From an uncultured Pelagibacteraceae bacterium (GTDB lineage: Bacteria > Pseudomonadota > Alphaproteobacteria > Pelagibacterales > Pelagibacteraceae): a DNA stretch of 47,273 nt. The stretch spans positions 1 to 47,273 of the forward strand of contig CABYCN010000005.1 in assembly GCA_902517455.1 (NCBI GenBank). The letters run 5' to 3'. The number at the start of each line of letters is the position of its first letter. Positions within the stretch are counted from its first letter, which is position 1. The translations under genes and the position numbers were made by a program. The notes beneath the pieces were generated by a model, which saw only the letters and a program-made list of their open reading frames with translations, searched no databases and had not been told where the DNA came from. Of this stretch, positions 15,367 through 24,655 are shown one piece after another.

Positions 15367-16371
15367 TTAATTTATATTACTTGTTATCTTATCTATCAAA
15401 TTCCCTTTTACAATTTTATTACACACATCTAGTGAATTTGAAAAACCGATAAAATCGGTACCACCATGACTTTTTACCACTGGCGCATCTAATCCAATAA
15501 ATATTGCTCCATTATATAGTCTGGGATCTAATCTTTTTTTAAATTTCTTTAAGTTGTATAAATTAATGAAAGAAGAGATTTTACCTAGTAGGTTTCCTGT
15601 TAATGCTTTTTTTAATTCATCTGTAATGAAATTTGCTGTTCCCTCTGCAGTTTTAAGTGCAACATTTCCAGTAAACCCGTCGGATACTATTACATTTACT
15701 ATACCATTCATAAGTTGATTTCCTTCTATATATCCAGAAAAATTAAAATTGTTAGATCTTTTCTTATTTAAAATTTGAAAAGTTTCTTTGATTACTTCAT
15801 TTCCTTTTACCTCTTCCGAGCCTATATTCAACAATGCTACATTTGGATTTTCATTTGGGTATAAAGATTTATAAAGTGAGGCACCCATTATTGAAAAATC
15901 TACTAAGTTTTTTGAGTTACACTCAATATTAGCACCTAGATCTAGCACAACACTCATTCCTTTTTTATTGGGCCAAAGAGCAGATAATGCAGGCTTATCA
16001 ATATTTTCAATCATCTTAAGATTTAGTTTAGCTATGACAAGTAATGCCCCAGTGTTACCTGCTGATATAACAATATCACTTTCTTTAATTTTTACACTCT
16101 CAATTGATAACCACATACTCGTATCTTTTCCTCTCTTAGCAGCTTCTAAAGGACTATCAGTACTTTTAACTACATTTAAAGTATTGATGATTTCATAAAA
16201 TTTTTTATCAATCTTATTTTTTATTAGATTTTCAATTTTATTTTTATCACCGAAGATTTTGAAGAAATTTTCTTTATTTGAGGAATGATTATGAATTATA
16301 CCTTCAATAATTTTATCTGGGGATCCGTCACCACCCATTGCATCAACTGCAATTTTAACTAAATCATTCAT
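15367..16371 (-). CDS. plsX: Phosphate acyltransferase PlsX
   Basis: Converts acyl-ACP and phosphate to acyl-phosphate, the acyl donor for the first step of phospholipid synthesis. The 334 residues show VKIAVDAMGGDGSPDKIIEG at the start, SAGNTGALLVIAKL, LDLGANIECNSKNLVDFSIM, ALLNIGSEEVKGNEV and VVKSHGGTDFIGFSNSL, all PlsX signatures. It follows rpmF by 18 bases. The usual downstream neighbour fabH is absent, because ihfA begins at the next base. Confidence 0.96.
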   Translation of the reverse strand: MNDLVKIAVDAMGGDGSPDKIIEGIIHNHSSNKENFFKIFGDKNKIENLIKNKIDKKFYEIINTLNVVKSTDSPLEAAKRGKDTSMWLSIESVKIKESDIVISAGNTGALLVIAKLNLKMIENIDKPALSALWPNKKGMSVVLDLGANIECNSKNLVDFSIMGASLYKSLYPNENPNVALLNIGSEEVKGNEVIKETFQILNKKRSNNFNFSGYIEGNQLMNGIVNVIVSDGFTGNVALKTAEGTANFITDELKKALTGNLLGKISSFINLYNLKKFKKRLDPRLYNGAIFIGLDAPVVKSHGGTDFIGFSNSLDVCNKIVKGNLIDKITSNIN

Positions 16372-16389
16372 CCGTCTGATTTATATTAA

Positions 16390-16572
16390 TTATTCTTTAG
16401 GATCTAAAACCTGCCTACCTTTGTACATACCAGTTTTTAAATCTAAATGATGAGAAAGTCTATATTCTCCTGATTTTTTATCCTCTACAATATTCTTTGT
16501 AGAAAATTTCATGTTTTGAGATCTTCTCATACCTGTTCTAGAAGGAGTTTGTTTTCTTTTAGGGACAGCCAT
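16390..16572 (-). CDS. rpmF: 50S ribosomal protein L32
   Basis: The 60 residues start [20 protein letters not shown], the invariant L32 N-terminus, and continue with [20 protein letters not shown]. No zinc-binding cysteines are present, as usual for the proteobacterial form. In many bacteria rpmF follows a DUF177 (YceD) gene; here it follows the cytochrome chaperone gene by two bases and precedes plsX. Confidence 0.96.
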   Translation of the reverse strand: MAVPKRKQTPSRTGMRRSQNMKFSTKNIVEDKKSGEYRLSHHLDLKTGMYKGRQVLDPKE

Positions 16573-16574
16573 AA

Positions 16575-17042
16575 TTATGGATTAATTACACCTTTTAAGA
16601 AATAATTCAAATTTTTTTTTGATAGATTTTCTTTAAAATCATTGAAATAAGCTATTAAATCATCAATTTTTTCAAAATTTTCTAAAAATGGTCTCATCTT
16701 ACTTTTTTTTTCAATTTCTGAATAATCATCCCAAAAATGAATTTCGGACACTATAGAATGAAATAAATTTATATAATCTTTCATTTTTTTATTAATTGAT
16801 TGATCACCATAACCTATTTCCCGAATACTAAGTTCTAATTGCCTGAAGTTAAAATCATATATTTCTTGCAATTTCACTGAATTTTCATCATTTTTATACT
16901 CTTTTAGAAAAAAAGCGAAATGTATCAAAAAAAAAATTAATCTATCAGAAAAAGTATCTTGTTTCTTTAAACCAGAATATAAGTTTTTATTTGTACTAAT
17001 TTGAATTAAGTAGTTATAAAGATAAATGTAATTATTATTCAT
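16575..17042 (-). CDS. Ubiquinol-cytochrome c chaperone family protein (CBP3-like)
   Basis: The 155-residue protein carries the family core: [40 protein letters not shown], then [18 protein letters not shown], corresponding to the LREMGVGD signature of PF03981. Homologues assist assembly of the cytochrome bc1 complex. No signal peptide is present. It lies next to bamE, as in other alphaproteobacteria, but here the two are divergent. The ATG (17040-17042) overlaps the bamE ATG (17041-17043) by two bases. The typical neighbouring DUF177 gene is missing. Confidence 0.8.
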   Translation of the reverse strand: MNNNYIYLYNYLIQISTNKNLYSGLKKQDTFSDRLIFFLIHFAFFLKEYKNDENSVKLQEIYDFNFRQLELSIREIGYGDQSINKKMKDYINLFHSIVSEIHFWDDYSEIEKKSKMRPFLENFEKIDDLIAYFNDFKENLSKKNLNYFLKGVINP

Positions 17043-17505
17043 GAGAAAAATAGCATTTTTATCGTTAATTATAATCTTGTCAAATTGTTCTCTAAAGAAG
17101 GTTGAATATCATCATGGTGTTCATAATCTAGATATTAAACAATCAAGATTAAAAATCAATGATAGTAATAAAAATGATATCTTTGAATTAATTGGACCAC
17201 CATCAACGAAAAGTACTTTTGATAATGATGTATATATTTATATTGAACGAAAAACCACAAGTGCAAAATTGTCTAAATTAGGCAAAAGAAAACTAATCAA
17301 AAATAATGTATTAGTCTTAGAAATTGATACAAAAGGAATCTTAATTAGTAAAAAGTTTTATGATAAAGAAGATATGTTAAAACTTAAATTTGACAATAAT
17401 GTTACAACGATAAACTATACAAAAAAATCCTTTATATATAATTTTCTATCCTCTGTCCGTCAAAAGATTGATGATCCACTTGGAAAAAAGCGTATTAAAA
17501 ATTAG
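17041..17505 (+). CDS. bamE: Outer membrane assembly lipoprotein BamE (SmpA/OmlA)
   Basis: A lipoprotein of 154 residues with signal [16 protein letters not shown] and lipidation Cys16, followed by the BamE pattern: [20 protein letters not shown] (about residues 36-55), then [13 protein letters not shown] and [19 protein letters not shown]. It would serve the beta-barrel assembly complex at the outer membrane. The tail from about residue 115 is longer than the BamE core and ends with basic residues. It is divergent from the cytochrome chaperone with overlapping start codons, and its stop overlaps the hppA stop. Confidence 0.88.
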   Translation: MRKIAFLSLIIILSNCSLKKVEYHHGVHNLDIKQSRLKINDSNKNDIFELIGPPSTKSTFDNDVYIYIERKTTSAKLSKLGKRKLIKNNVLVLEIDTKGILISKKFYDKEDMLKLKFDNNVTTINYTKKSFIYNFLSSVRQKIDDPLGKKRIKN

Positions 17506-19607
17506 CTTGCTATAACTGCTAATAACAATAAAGCAACTATATTTGTTATCTTAATCATCGGGTTTACTGCTGGTCCTGCTGTATCTTTGTAAGGATCACC
17601 AACTGTATCTCCAGTAACTGCGGCTTTATGAGCTTCAGATCCTTTACCACCATGATTACCATCTTCTATATATTTTTTAGCATTGTCCCAAGCTCCACCA
17701 CCAGCTGTCATAGACACCGCAACAAACAAACCTGTTATAATAACACCCAACAACATAGCGCCAACTGAAGCTAAAGCGGCAACCTGTCCCCCAATCGCAA
17801 AAATTGCAAAATATAACACTATTGGTGATAATACTGGTAATAGTGAGGGAATTATCATTTCCTTAATAGCTGCAACCGTTAATAAATCGACTAATTTTGC
17901 ATAATCGGGTTTTTGTTTTCTTTTCATAATTCCTGGATATTTTTTAAATTGTCTTCGTACTTCTAATACTACCGCTCCACCTGCTCTTCCAACAGCTTGC
18001 ATGCCCATTGAACCAAATAAATATGGAAGCATGCCGCCTATAAGTAAACCGACAACAACATAAGGATTTGACAGATCAAACGTAACAACTATACCCTCTA
18101 AACTGGATCCTACTTCCTTAGAAAAGTGTTTAATGTCCTCAGTGTAAGCAGCAAAAAGAACTAGTGCTCCTAAACCTGCTGACCCAATAGCATATCCTTT
18201 TGTAACTGCCTTTGTAGTATTCCCCACAGCATCTAATGCGTCAGTAGTTTTTCTAACATTATTAGGTAATTTAGACATTTCAGCTATACCACCTGCATTA
18301 TCTGTTACAGGTCCATATGCATCTAATGCAACAACCATTCCAGCTAAGGCTAACATAGTTGTTACTGCTATAGCTATTCCATATAGTCCAGCAATATGAT
18401 TTGTTAACAAAATTCCAGCAACAATAATTAAAGCTGGCACAGCAGTAGCCTCTAATGATATTGCCAATCCTTGAATTACATTTGTTCCGTGGCCAGTAGT
18501 GGATGAACTCGCAACACTACGCACAGGTCTATAATTAGTGCCAGTATAATATTCTGTAACCCAAATTAATAAGCCTGTAATAACTAGTCCAATAATTCCA
18601 CAGTAATATAAACTTAAACCAGAAAAGTTATTGTTATTTAAGGTATAAGAATTTTCTAGTCCTAAAACATAATCTGTGACTGGATAGAGTATTATTAATG
18701 AAGAAATAGCAGAAACAACAAAACCTTTATATAAAGCATTCATTACATTTTTACTTTTTCCAAGCTTAACAAAAAAAGTGCCTAAAATTGATGTAAGAAT
18801 ACAAGCTCCTCCGATTGTTAATGGATATATCATCATAGACATATCTCCTGGGAAAAAAATTGAGGATAAAACCATTGTTGCCACAATTGTAACAGCATAA
18901 GTTTCAAAAAGATCTGCAGCCATACCAGCGCAGTCTCCAACATTATCTCCAACATTATCTGCAATAACGGCAGGATTTCTTGGATCATCTTCGGGTATAC
19001 CAGCTTCAACTTTACCAACTAAATCAGCACCAACGTCAGCACCTTTTGTGAAAATACCTCCACCTAATCTTGCAAAAATTGAAATTAAAGAAGCTCCAAA
19101 GCCTAAGGCAACAAGTGCATTTACAATTTCTCTCTCATCAATATTAAATTTTAATAGTAAGTAATAATAAACAGCTATGGCCAATAAAGCTAAGCCAGCA
19201 ACTAACATTCCTGTAACAGCTCCAGATTTAAATGCTACAGAAAGTCCGCTAGCTAACCCCTTCCTTGAAGCCTCAGCTGTTCTTACATTAGCCTCAACAG
19301 AAACCAACATACCAACATATCCGGCTATACCAGACAAAGTTGCACCTATAAGATATCCTAAACCTACAAGTGGGCTGAATGCAAAACTAACAATAACTAG
19401 AACAACAACACCGACTATCGCAATTGTTTTATACTGTCTTGCTAAATAAGCTTTAGCACCAATTTGAATAGCAGATGCAATTTCTTGCATTTTAGAATTA
19501 CCTGCACTTGAACTTAAAATATTTTTACCAGTAAAATATCCATAAACTATTGATAAAAATCCAGCTGCGATGGTATATAAAAGTATTAGTTCGATGGTTG
19601 AGTTCAT
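17502..19607 (-). CDS. hppA: Membrane-bound proton-pumping pyrophosphatase, K+-independent type
   Basis: Couples PPi hydrolysis to proton export across the inner membrane. The 701 residues include about 16 hydrophobic segments and the PPi-binding stretch [20 protein letters not shown] (186-205), then [19 protein letters not shown] (207-225), with [16 protein letters not shown] (429-444). The residue that determines potassium need is Lys466 in [10 protein letters not shown], with Thr469. The family's K+-dependent members have Ala and Gly there, so this one should not need K+. It is monocistronic, with 79 bases to thiL behind it. Typical of SAR11 energy conservation under carbon limitation. Confidence 0.97.
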   Translation of the reverse strand: MNSTIELILLYTIAAGFLSIVYGYFTGKNILSSSAGNSKMQEIASAIQIGAKAYLARQYKTIAIVGVVVLVIVSFAFSPLVGLGYLIGATLSGIAGYVGMLVSVEANVRTAEASRKGLASGLSVAFKSGAVTGMLVAGLALLAIAVYYYLLLKFNIDEREIVNALVALGFGASLISIFARLGGGIFTKGADVGADLVGKVEAGIPEDDPRNPAVIADNVGDNVGDCAGMAADLFETYAVTIVATMVLSSIFFPGDMSMMIYPLTIGGACILTSILGTFFVKLGKSKNVMNALYKGFVVSAISSLIILYPVTDYVLGLENSYTLNNNNFSGLSLYYCGIIGLVITGLLIWVTEYYTGTNYRPVRSVASSSTTGHGTNVIQGLAISLEATAVPALIIVAGILLTNHIAGLYGIAIAVTTMLALAGMVVALDAYGPVTDNAGGIAEMSKLPNNVRKTTDALDAVGNTTKAVTKGYAIGSAGLGALVLFAAYTEDIKHFSKEVGSSLEGIVVTFDLSNPYVVVGLLIGGMLPYLFGSMGMQAVGRAGGAVVLEVRRQFKKYPGIMKRKQKPDYAKLVDLLTVAAIKEMIIPSLLPVLSPIVLYFAIFAIGGQVAALASVGAMLLGVIITGLFVAVSMTAGGGAWDNAKKYIEDGNHGGKGSEAHKAAVTGDTVGDPYKDTAGPAVNPMIKITNIVALLLLAVIAS

Positions 19608-19686
19608 ATAGACCTTAATTAAGTTATTAGTTAATTACTAAAATCCGGACAATACAAAAAAAGATATAAAAGGCAATAATTAACTT

Positions 19687-20646
19687 CTAGAATTTGTGAT
19701 AATAACCTTTGTCTTTAACAGCAATTTTGTCCCCATTTTTATCAATTATTTGATTTTTTTGAAAATTAGAACATATTTTACCAATTTTAGAAATTTTTAT
19801 GCCTAAAGATTTTGCAGTTTTAGAAATGATTCTGGATTTACTATTACTAGCGGTGAATAAGACTTGATAGTCATCACCTTGGGAAATTAAATTTTTTTTA
19901 TTTAATTTATTAAACTTAATTAATTTTTTTAGATTTTTAGATATTGGAATATCTTCAAAAAACAATTTGTATGAAAGTTTTTGTTTATTAATAAGTTTTT
20001 CTAAATCAACAATTAATCCATCAGATATATCTATAGATGTATTTGCAAAAAATTTTAGTTTATTTGATAATTTAAGATGAAGATTAGGCAAAAAATATTT
20101 GTTAATAAAATACTTCTTTAAGTTATTATTTGTCCGAATTTTTTTTCTTAGAATTTTTAATCCAACAAAACTATCTCCTAAATTTCCGGTCACATAAATA
20201 TCATCATTAAGTTTAGCATTATTTCTGAATATAATTTTTCTTGAAAAACCTATGGAAGTGATAGTAAAACTTAATTTATTTGAAAAAACTGTATCTCCGC
20301 CACATAAATAAATGTTATATTTTTTTTGTTCCTGTTTTAAAGATTTGTAAATATTTTTTAAATTTATTTTAGAAAAGGTTTTTTGATTACCTGAACCTGA
20401 AATAAAATAGTATTTTGGTTTTACACCTTTACAAATTAGATCCGATATAGATGATCTAATAATTTTTTTAATAATCAATTCAGGACTTTTAAAACCAACA
20501 AAATGCGTTCCTTCAGTGTAAGTATCAACAGTTACTACTAAATTTTTTTTCTTATCAAAAAATACATCATCGTTTAAATTAAGTGAACTTCTGTTATCTT
20601 TAGTTAATTTTGAAAAATATTTACCTATCAAATCAAATTCATGCAT
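19687..20646 (-). CDS. thiL: Thiamine-monophosphate kinase
   Basis: ATP-dependent last step to thiamine diphosphate. The 319 residues follow the PurM-like pattern: FDLIGKYFSKLT, NLNDDVFFDKKKNLVVTVDT (24-43), EGTHF, IRSSISDLICKGVKPKYYF and INLKNIYKSLKQEQKKY, then LCGGDTVFS and DIYVTGNLGDSFVGL. ISDGLIVDLEKL and QGDDYQVLFTAS lie in the second domain. The start overlaps the nusB stop by 8 bases. The presence of thiL supports salvage of thiamine phosphate even if de novo synthesis is incomplete. Confidence 0.92.
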   Translation of the reverse strand: MHEFDLIGKYFSKLTKDNRSSLNLNDDVFFDKKKNLVVTVDTYTEGTHFVGFKSPELIIKKIIRSSISDLICKGVKPKYYFISGSGNQKTFSKINLKNIYKSLKQEQKKYNIYLCGGDTVFSNKLSFTITSIGFSRKIIFRNNAKLNDDIYVTGNLGDSFVGLKILRKKIRTNNNLKKYFINKYFLPNLHLKLSNKLKFFANTSIDISDGLIVDLEKLINKQKLSYKLFFEDIPISKNLKKLIKFNKLNKKNLISQGDDYQVLFTASNSKSRIISKTAKSLGIKISKIGKICSNFQKNQIIDKNGDKIAVKDKGYYHKF

Positions 20647-21042
20647 TTGAAGATCTTAATTTTTTTGCAATATTATCTAATAAAGCGTTCAAATATTTTG
20701 TTTGTGGATTATCTAAGAAAAAATTAGATGCATCTAAATATTCTTTTATTATAATTTTTATTGATAAATTAGGTTTATATAATAATTCGTATGTAGCACA
20801 CTTTAAGATAACTTGTAAAAGTTTATCTAATTTATTTAAAGTAAATTTATCGCCTAAATTTTTATCTAATTCTTCAAGGATCACATCATTTCTTTCAATT
20901 GTACCTGAAACAATATCTTTAATAAATTTTTTGAATCTATGCTTTGGAAAATAAAGCTCCTCATCTTTGTTATAAAATTTGCCATACAATTTTTGAATAA
21001 TTATAACTCTAGGATTTTTTTAGGACTAAAAAAAGTTTTCAT
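20639..21042 (-). pseudogene. nusB: Transcription antitermination factor NusB, apparent 5' frameshift
   Basis: The C-terminal 116 codons read as NusB (FKKFIKDIVSGTIERNDVIL, LLQVILKCATYELL, IIIKEYLDASNFF), but they lack a canonical start: the TTG at 20989 would cut off the first helix, and the frame upstream is LYGKF preceded by KNPRVIIIQK and then a TAA. An ATG at 21040-21042, overlapping the ribH stop as ATGA, starts MKTFFSPKK and then terminates. Adding one A to the A7 run (21015-21021) joins them into MKTFFSPKKNPRVIIIQKLY, a normal NusB N-terminus of about 134 residues. Either a base is missing from the sequence, the gene uses slippage, or it is a recent pseudogene. NusB is normally important, so the first is favoured. 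Confidence 0.8.
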
Positions 21043-21431
21043 TTTTGTGACAAGACTGATAAAATAGCATTTGCAGCTTCAGCACCTTTTTTTTTTCTTA
21101 TTTTAGCTTGTTTCATATTTAAACAAGTTATTATGCCGTTCCCTATTGGCTTTTTGAAATTAATAGACAATTGCATAATAGCATTTGTTGATGCTTTAGA
21201 AATGAAATTAAAATGTGGAGTTTGACCTTTAATAACACAACCAAGTGCAATAAATGCATCAAATTTATTTATATTTTTAGATATTGTTACTGGTATTTCA
21301 AAAACTCCAGGAACATTAATAACTTTTATTTTTGAATTTTTAGGTATATTATTAATAGCGCTTTTAAGTAAACCTTGACTTATTTCCCTATAGTAATTCG
21401 CATTAATTATTAAAAAATTTTTTTTCATCAA
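21039..21431 (-). CDS. ribH: 6,7-dimethyl-8-ribityllumazine synthase
   Basis: Condenses ribityl-aminouracil with dihydroxybutanone phosphate. The 130 residues contain FLIINANYYREISQGLL, VPGVFEIPVTISKNI and FIALGCVIKGQTPHFNFISK, with the active-site histidine in TPHF. GNGIITCLNMKQAKIRKKKG follows, then AEAANAIL. It is shorter than the usual 150 because the N-terminal strand is trimmed, but all active-site elements are present. Overlaps ribBA by 4 bases upstream and the inferred nusB start by 4 bases downstream. Confidence 0.93.
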   Translation of the reverse strand: MMKKNFLIINANYYREISQGLLKSAINNIPKNSKIKVINVPGVFEIPVTISKNINKFDAFIALGCVIKGQTPHFNFISKASTNAIMQLSINFKKPIGNGIITCLNMKQAKIRKKKGAEAANAILSVLSQK

Positions 21432-22528
21432 ATCAACTCTTGTTTAGTTATCTTTATATCATAACCCTCTAAACCAATAACCTTTTTTGGTGACTTCGTA
21501 ATCAAAATCATCTTTTTAATTTTTAAATCTTTAATTATTTGAGCTCCGATTCCATAATTTCTAATTTGTTTATCATTACTTTTTTTATAAAAACCCTTAT
21601 TCTTGTAATCTTTGAGTGTTTGTGTAACCGATTTAAGATTTGTGTCTTTGATAAAAACTAAAACACAGTTATTAAATTTTTTAAAATAATTTAGTGTTTT
21701 ATTGAATGAATTTGGTAATTTTTGATTAATTAAGTAATTATGAACTACATTAGAAGAAATGACTCTAACTCTTGGTATTGTTCCTTTTTTGATGTTGCCT
21801 TTTACTAGCGCAAAGTGTTCAGACCCATCAAGTAAATTTTCATAAATTTTAATTTTATAACTATGTTTTTTTACTTTAATTTCAGACGATTTTTTAAGTT
21901 TAATTAACTTTTCTTTTTTTAAACGATAAGAAATTAAATCCTCAATTTTTCCAATTTTTAACTTATGTTTTTTGGCAAAATTAAATAAATCATGCCCTTT
22001 TGCCATTGTACCGTCTTCATTCATTATCTCACAAATAACTGCTGAATTATTTTTTTTGGCTAATTTAGAAATATCTACAGAGGCTTCGGTGTGTCCTGCT
22101 CTGATAAGTACACCACCGTCTTTGGCTATAATTGGAAAAACATGACCTGGCGATACAATATCTTTTTTATTTACATTTTTTTTAGATGCTATTCTAATTG
22201 TTCTAGCTCGGTCTTTTGCAGAGATACCTGTTGTAATCCCTCTTTTTGCTTCAATAGATACTGTAAAAGCAGTTTTATTCCTTGATTGATTAATTGGTGA
22301 CATTAAAGTTAAATTTAGTCTCTTAGCTTGTAAACTATCTAATGCTAAACAAATTAATCCCCTTCCATGTTTAGCCATGAAATTAATATTTTTTGAATTT
22401 GAGTCAGTTGTTGAAATAACTAGATCTCCTTCGTTTTCTCTTTTTTCATCATCAACTAAAATAAACATCCCACCTTTTTTAGCAATTTTTATAATTGTTT
22501 CTATTGATGAATAATTACTTTTTGGCAT
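21428..22528 (-). CDS. ribB: DHBP synthase with degenerate GTP cyclohydrolase II domain (RibBA/RibBX type)
   Basis: Residues 1-205 are a complete 3,4-dihydroxy-2-butanone 4-phosphate synthase: [71 protein letters not shown] and [12 protein letters not shown]. Residues 215-366 follow the GTP cyclohydrolase II fold (end: [19 protein letters not shown]), but the place of the zinc site RVHSxCLTGD reads [16 protein letters not shown] with no cysteines, so this half should be inactive. Similar RibB-like fusions with a dead RibA domain are known in alphaproteobacteria. GTP cyclohydrolase II must come from elsewhere. Confidence 0.9.
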   Translation of the reverse strand: MPKSNYSSIETIIKIAKKGGMFILVDDEKRENEGDLVISTTDSNSKNINFMAKHGRGLICLALDSLQAKRLNLTLMSPINQSRNKTAFTVSIEAKRGITTGISAKDRARTIRIASKKNVNKKDIVSPGHVFPIIAKDGGVLIRAGHTEASVDISKLAKKNNSAVICEIMNEDGTMAKGHDLFNFAKKHKLKIGKIEDLISYRLKKEKLIKLKKSSEIKVKKHSYKIKIYENLLDGSEHFALVKGNIKKGTIPRVRVISSNVVHNYLINQKLPNSFNKTLNYFKKFNNCVLVFIKDTNLKSVTQTLKDYKNKGFYKKSNDKQIRNYGIGAQIIKDLKIKKMILITKSPKKVIGLEGYDIKITKQELI

Positions 22529-23108
22529 TAAAAAAATTTTTAACGTATTTTGAAAGAATATCTATTTCTATATTTACAAGACTACCTTTTTTAACATTTG
22601 ATAAATTAGTTAATTTGAAAGTATGAGGTATTACCCAAATTTGGAAACCTTTTTTAGTTTTTTTTGATATAGTTAGTGATATTCCGTTTATACATATTGA
22701 GGCTTTTTCAATAATATTTTTTCTTTCTTTTGAATTAATTTCAAAGTCAAAAATGTAAGATTTATCAACTTTTTTAACAAATAAGGTTTTACCGGTTGTA
22801 TCAATGTGACCTTGACATATATGACCTGAAATTTTTTGACCATATTTAAGTGGTAGTTCTAAATTTATTACATCATTGATTTTAAGATATTTAAATTTTG
22901 ATCTTTTAACTGTCTCATTAGAGAGATAAAACTCCATAATTTTATTTTGAATTTTTATTAATGTTAAACAAACGCCATCACATGCAATAGAAACTCCAAT
23001 ATCTTTAGAATTCAATTTAAGGTCTGATTTTACAAAAATATTAATACCCTTTAATCTTTTAGATATTTTAGTAATTAAACCTTTATTAAATATAATTCCG
23101 TTAAACAT
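22515..23108 (-). CDS. ribE: Riboflavin synthase alpha chain
   Basis: Dismutates two lumazines to riboflavin. The 197 residues consist of two lumazine-binding barrels: MFNGIIFNKGLITKISKRLK and IGVSIACDGVCLTLIKIQNK in the first, and GHICQGHIDTTGKTLFVKK and ASICINGISLTISKKTKKGF in the second. N-terminal MFxG is the usual start. It overlaps ribBA by 14 bases and follows ribD by one base. Some databases name this gene ribC. Confidence 0.95.
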   Translation of the reverse strand: MFNGIIFNKGLITKISKRLKGINIFVKSDLKLNSKDIGVSIACDGVCLTLIKIQNKIMEFYLSNETVKRSKFKYLKINDVINLELPLKYGQKISGHICQGHIDTTGKTLFVKKVDKSYIFDFEINSKERKNIIEKASICINGISLTISKKTKKGFQIWVIPHTFKLTNLSNVKKGSLVNIEIDILSKYVKNFFNAKK

Positions 23109-23109
23109 T

Positions 23110-24216
23110 TTATCTTTTATAGATTGTAATATTATCTTTGGCTAGTTTAGATACAATCTTAGAGGTCTTTTTATATTTATTATTTAAAATTTTAAAAGAA
23201 GTAAAACTCTTATCTATTATGCTTTTTTTTAATAATTTAGGGCTTTGAAATAAATAAAATGTATCAACCAATCTCTTTTTTATTAAGTTTTTTGTTAATT
23301 TGTCACCACCCTCAATTAATAAATTTCTAGTGCCTAAAACAAACAATTTTTTTAAAACTATATTTAGATCTATCAATCCTTCACGATCTAATTTCGTTTT
23401 AATTAAAGTAAATCCTTTTTTTCTCAAAACTTTAATTTTTGCGATATTTGTCGAATTATGAAAAAGAACTGTATTACCTTTTTTTGCTGATTTAAAAATA
23501 AAGCTTTTAAATTTAATCTTTAAATCTTTATCTAATATTATTCTTTTTGGAGAAAATTTTTCAAATCCTTTTAGTCTACAATTTAATTTAGGGTTATCTA
23601 TATTTAGTGTTTTACTTGAAATCATTATTGAATCATTTTTATAACGTAAATAATGATTAATCTTATCCGAACTTTTATTAGTTATTTTATTTGTTCCTTT
23701 GCTATAGATTAGATTATTTTTTGAAACCGCTATTTTTGCAGTGATATAAGGTAATTTTTTACTTTTATTTTTAATGTATGATTCATATAAATTTTTAGCA
23801 TTGTCTTTTAAAAGTCCTTTCTTAACTTTAATATTTCTATTTGCTAAAATCCTGAAACTTTTTCCTTTAACTCTTTTATCTATATCCTCCATACTGTAAA
23901 TTAATTCACTAATTCCACTTTTAATTATACTATTTGTGCAAGGTGGGGTTTTTCCATAATGATTACATGGTTCAAGTGTCACATACATTTTGGAATCATT
24001 CAATTTTTGAAATGAATTTTTTATTGCACTATCTTCTGCATGAGGCCTACCACCAAATCCTGTTTGACCAATTGAAATAATTCTATCATTTCTAACTATC
24101 AAACATCCAACAGATGGATTGTCACCAGTCAATCCTTTTCGTGCTCTTGCTAAATTAATAGCAATTTTCATGTAATTTTTATCTTTTGATGAAAATCTAT
24201 CTTTTTTTGAAGACAT
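23110..24216 (-). CDS. ribD: Bifunctional riboflavin deaminase/reductase RibD
   Basis: Deaminates and reduces the pyrimidine intermediate after GTP cyclohydrolase II. In the 368 residues the cytidine-deaminase-like domain (about 12-145) has zinc ligands in [13 protein letters not shown] and [19 protein letters not shown]. The reductase domain (about 150-368) has [13 protein letters not shown] and [14 protein letters not shown]. It overlaps nrdR by 20 bases. An internal ATG at residue 16 ([13 protein letters not shown]) could be the functional start because the family core begins there. Confidence 0.95.
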   Translation of the reverse strand: MSSKKDRFSSKDKNYMKIAINLARARKGLTGDNPSVGCLIVRNDRIISIGQTGFGGRPHAEDSAIKNSFQKLNDSKMYVTLEPCNHYGKTPPCTNSIIKSGISELIYSMEDIDKRVKGKSFRILANRNIKVKKGLLKDNAKNLYESYIKNKSKKLPYITAKIAVSKNNLIYSKGTNKITNKSSDKINHYLRYKNDSIMISSKTLNIDNPKLNCRLKGFEKFSPKRIILDKDLKIKFKSFIFKSAKKGNTVLFHNSTNIAKIKVLRKKGFTLIKTKLDREGLIDLNIVLKKLFVLGTRNLLIEGGDKLTKNLIKKRLVDTFYLFQSPKLLKKSIIDKSFTSFKILNNKYKKTSKIVSKLAKDNITIYKR

Positions 24217-24655
24217 CTATTTTGTCCACAAATTGTACAAAATCCTTTTCTTCTCTAAAATTTCGATAAACAGAAGCAAATCTAACATAAGCCACTGGAT
24301 CAAGTTCTTTTAAACCTTCCATAACCATTGTTCCAATTGTAGTTGTTGATATTTCGTTTTGTCCAAGTTCCTCTAGTGCTCTTGACACTTTACTAATAAA
24401 TTTCTCAACAGTATCAGTATCCAAAGGTCGTTTTTTTAAGGCTATATAAATTGATTTTGCTAATTTGTCCCTATCAAAGGTAGATTTTCTTCCATTTTTT
24501 TTTACAACCATCAATTCACGATATTGAACTCTCTCAAATGTTGTAAATCTCTCACCGCAAACACATAATCTTCTTCTTCTAATAGCGGTGCCATCCTCTG
24601 TCGGACGAGAGTCAACAACAGAAGTTTCACCCTTCTTACAAATAGAACAGATCAT
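24197..24655 (-). CDS. nrdR: Transcriptional repressor NrdR
   Basis: An ATP-cone and zinc-ribbon repressor of ribonucleotide reductase genes, 152 residues. The zinc ribbon [20 protein letters not shown] is followed by [20 protein letters not shown]; the second ligand pair is C-x-C (Cys31, Cys33) instead of the common C-x2-C. The ATP cone runs from about residue 48 ([20 protein letters not shown]). It overlaps the glyA stop (ATGA) upstream and ribD downstream, the usual alphaproteobacterial glyA-nrdR-ribD order. Confidence 0.94.
   Translation of the reverse strand: MICSICKKGETSVVDSRPTEDGTAIRRRRLCVCGERFTTFERVQYRELMVVKKNGRKSTFDRDKLAKSIYIALKKRPLDTDTVEKFISKVSRALEELGQNEISTTTIGTMVMEGLKELDPVAYVRFASVYRNFREEKDFVQFVDKIDVFKKR

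Noticed and set aside
20639..20989. nusB starting at the TTG at 20989
   Set aside because: It would remove the first NusB helix, whose codons are visible directly upstream in the same frame.
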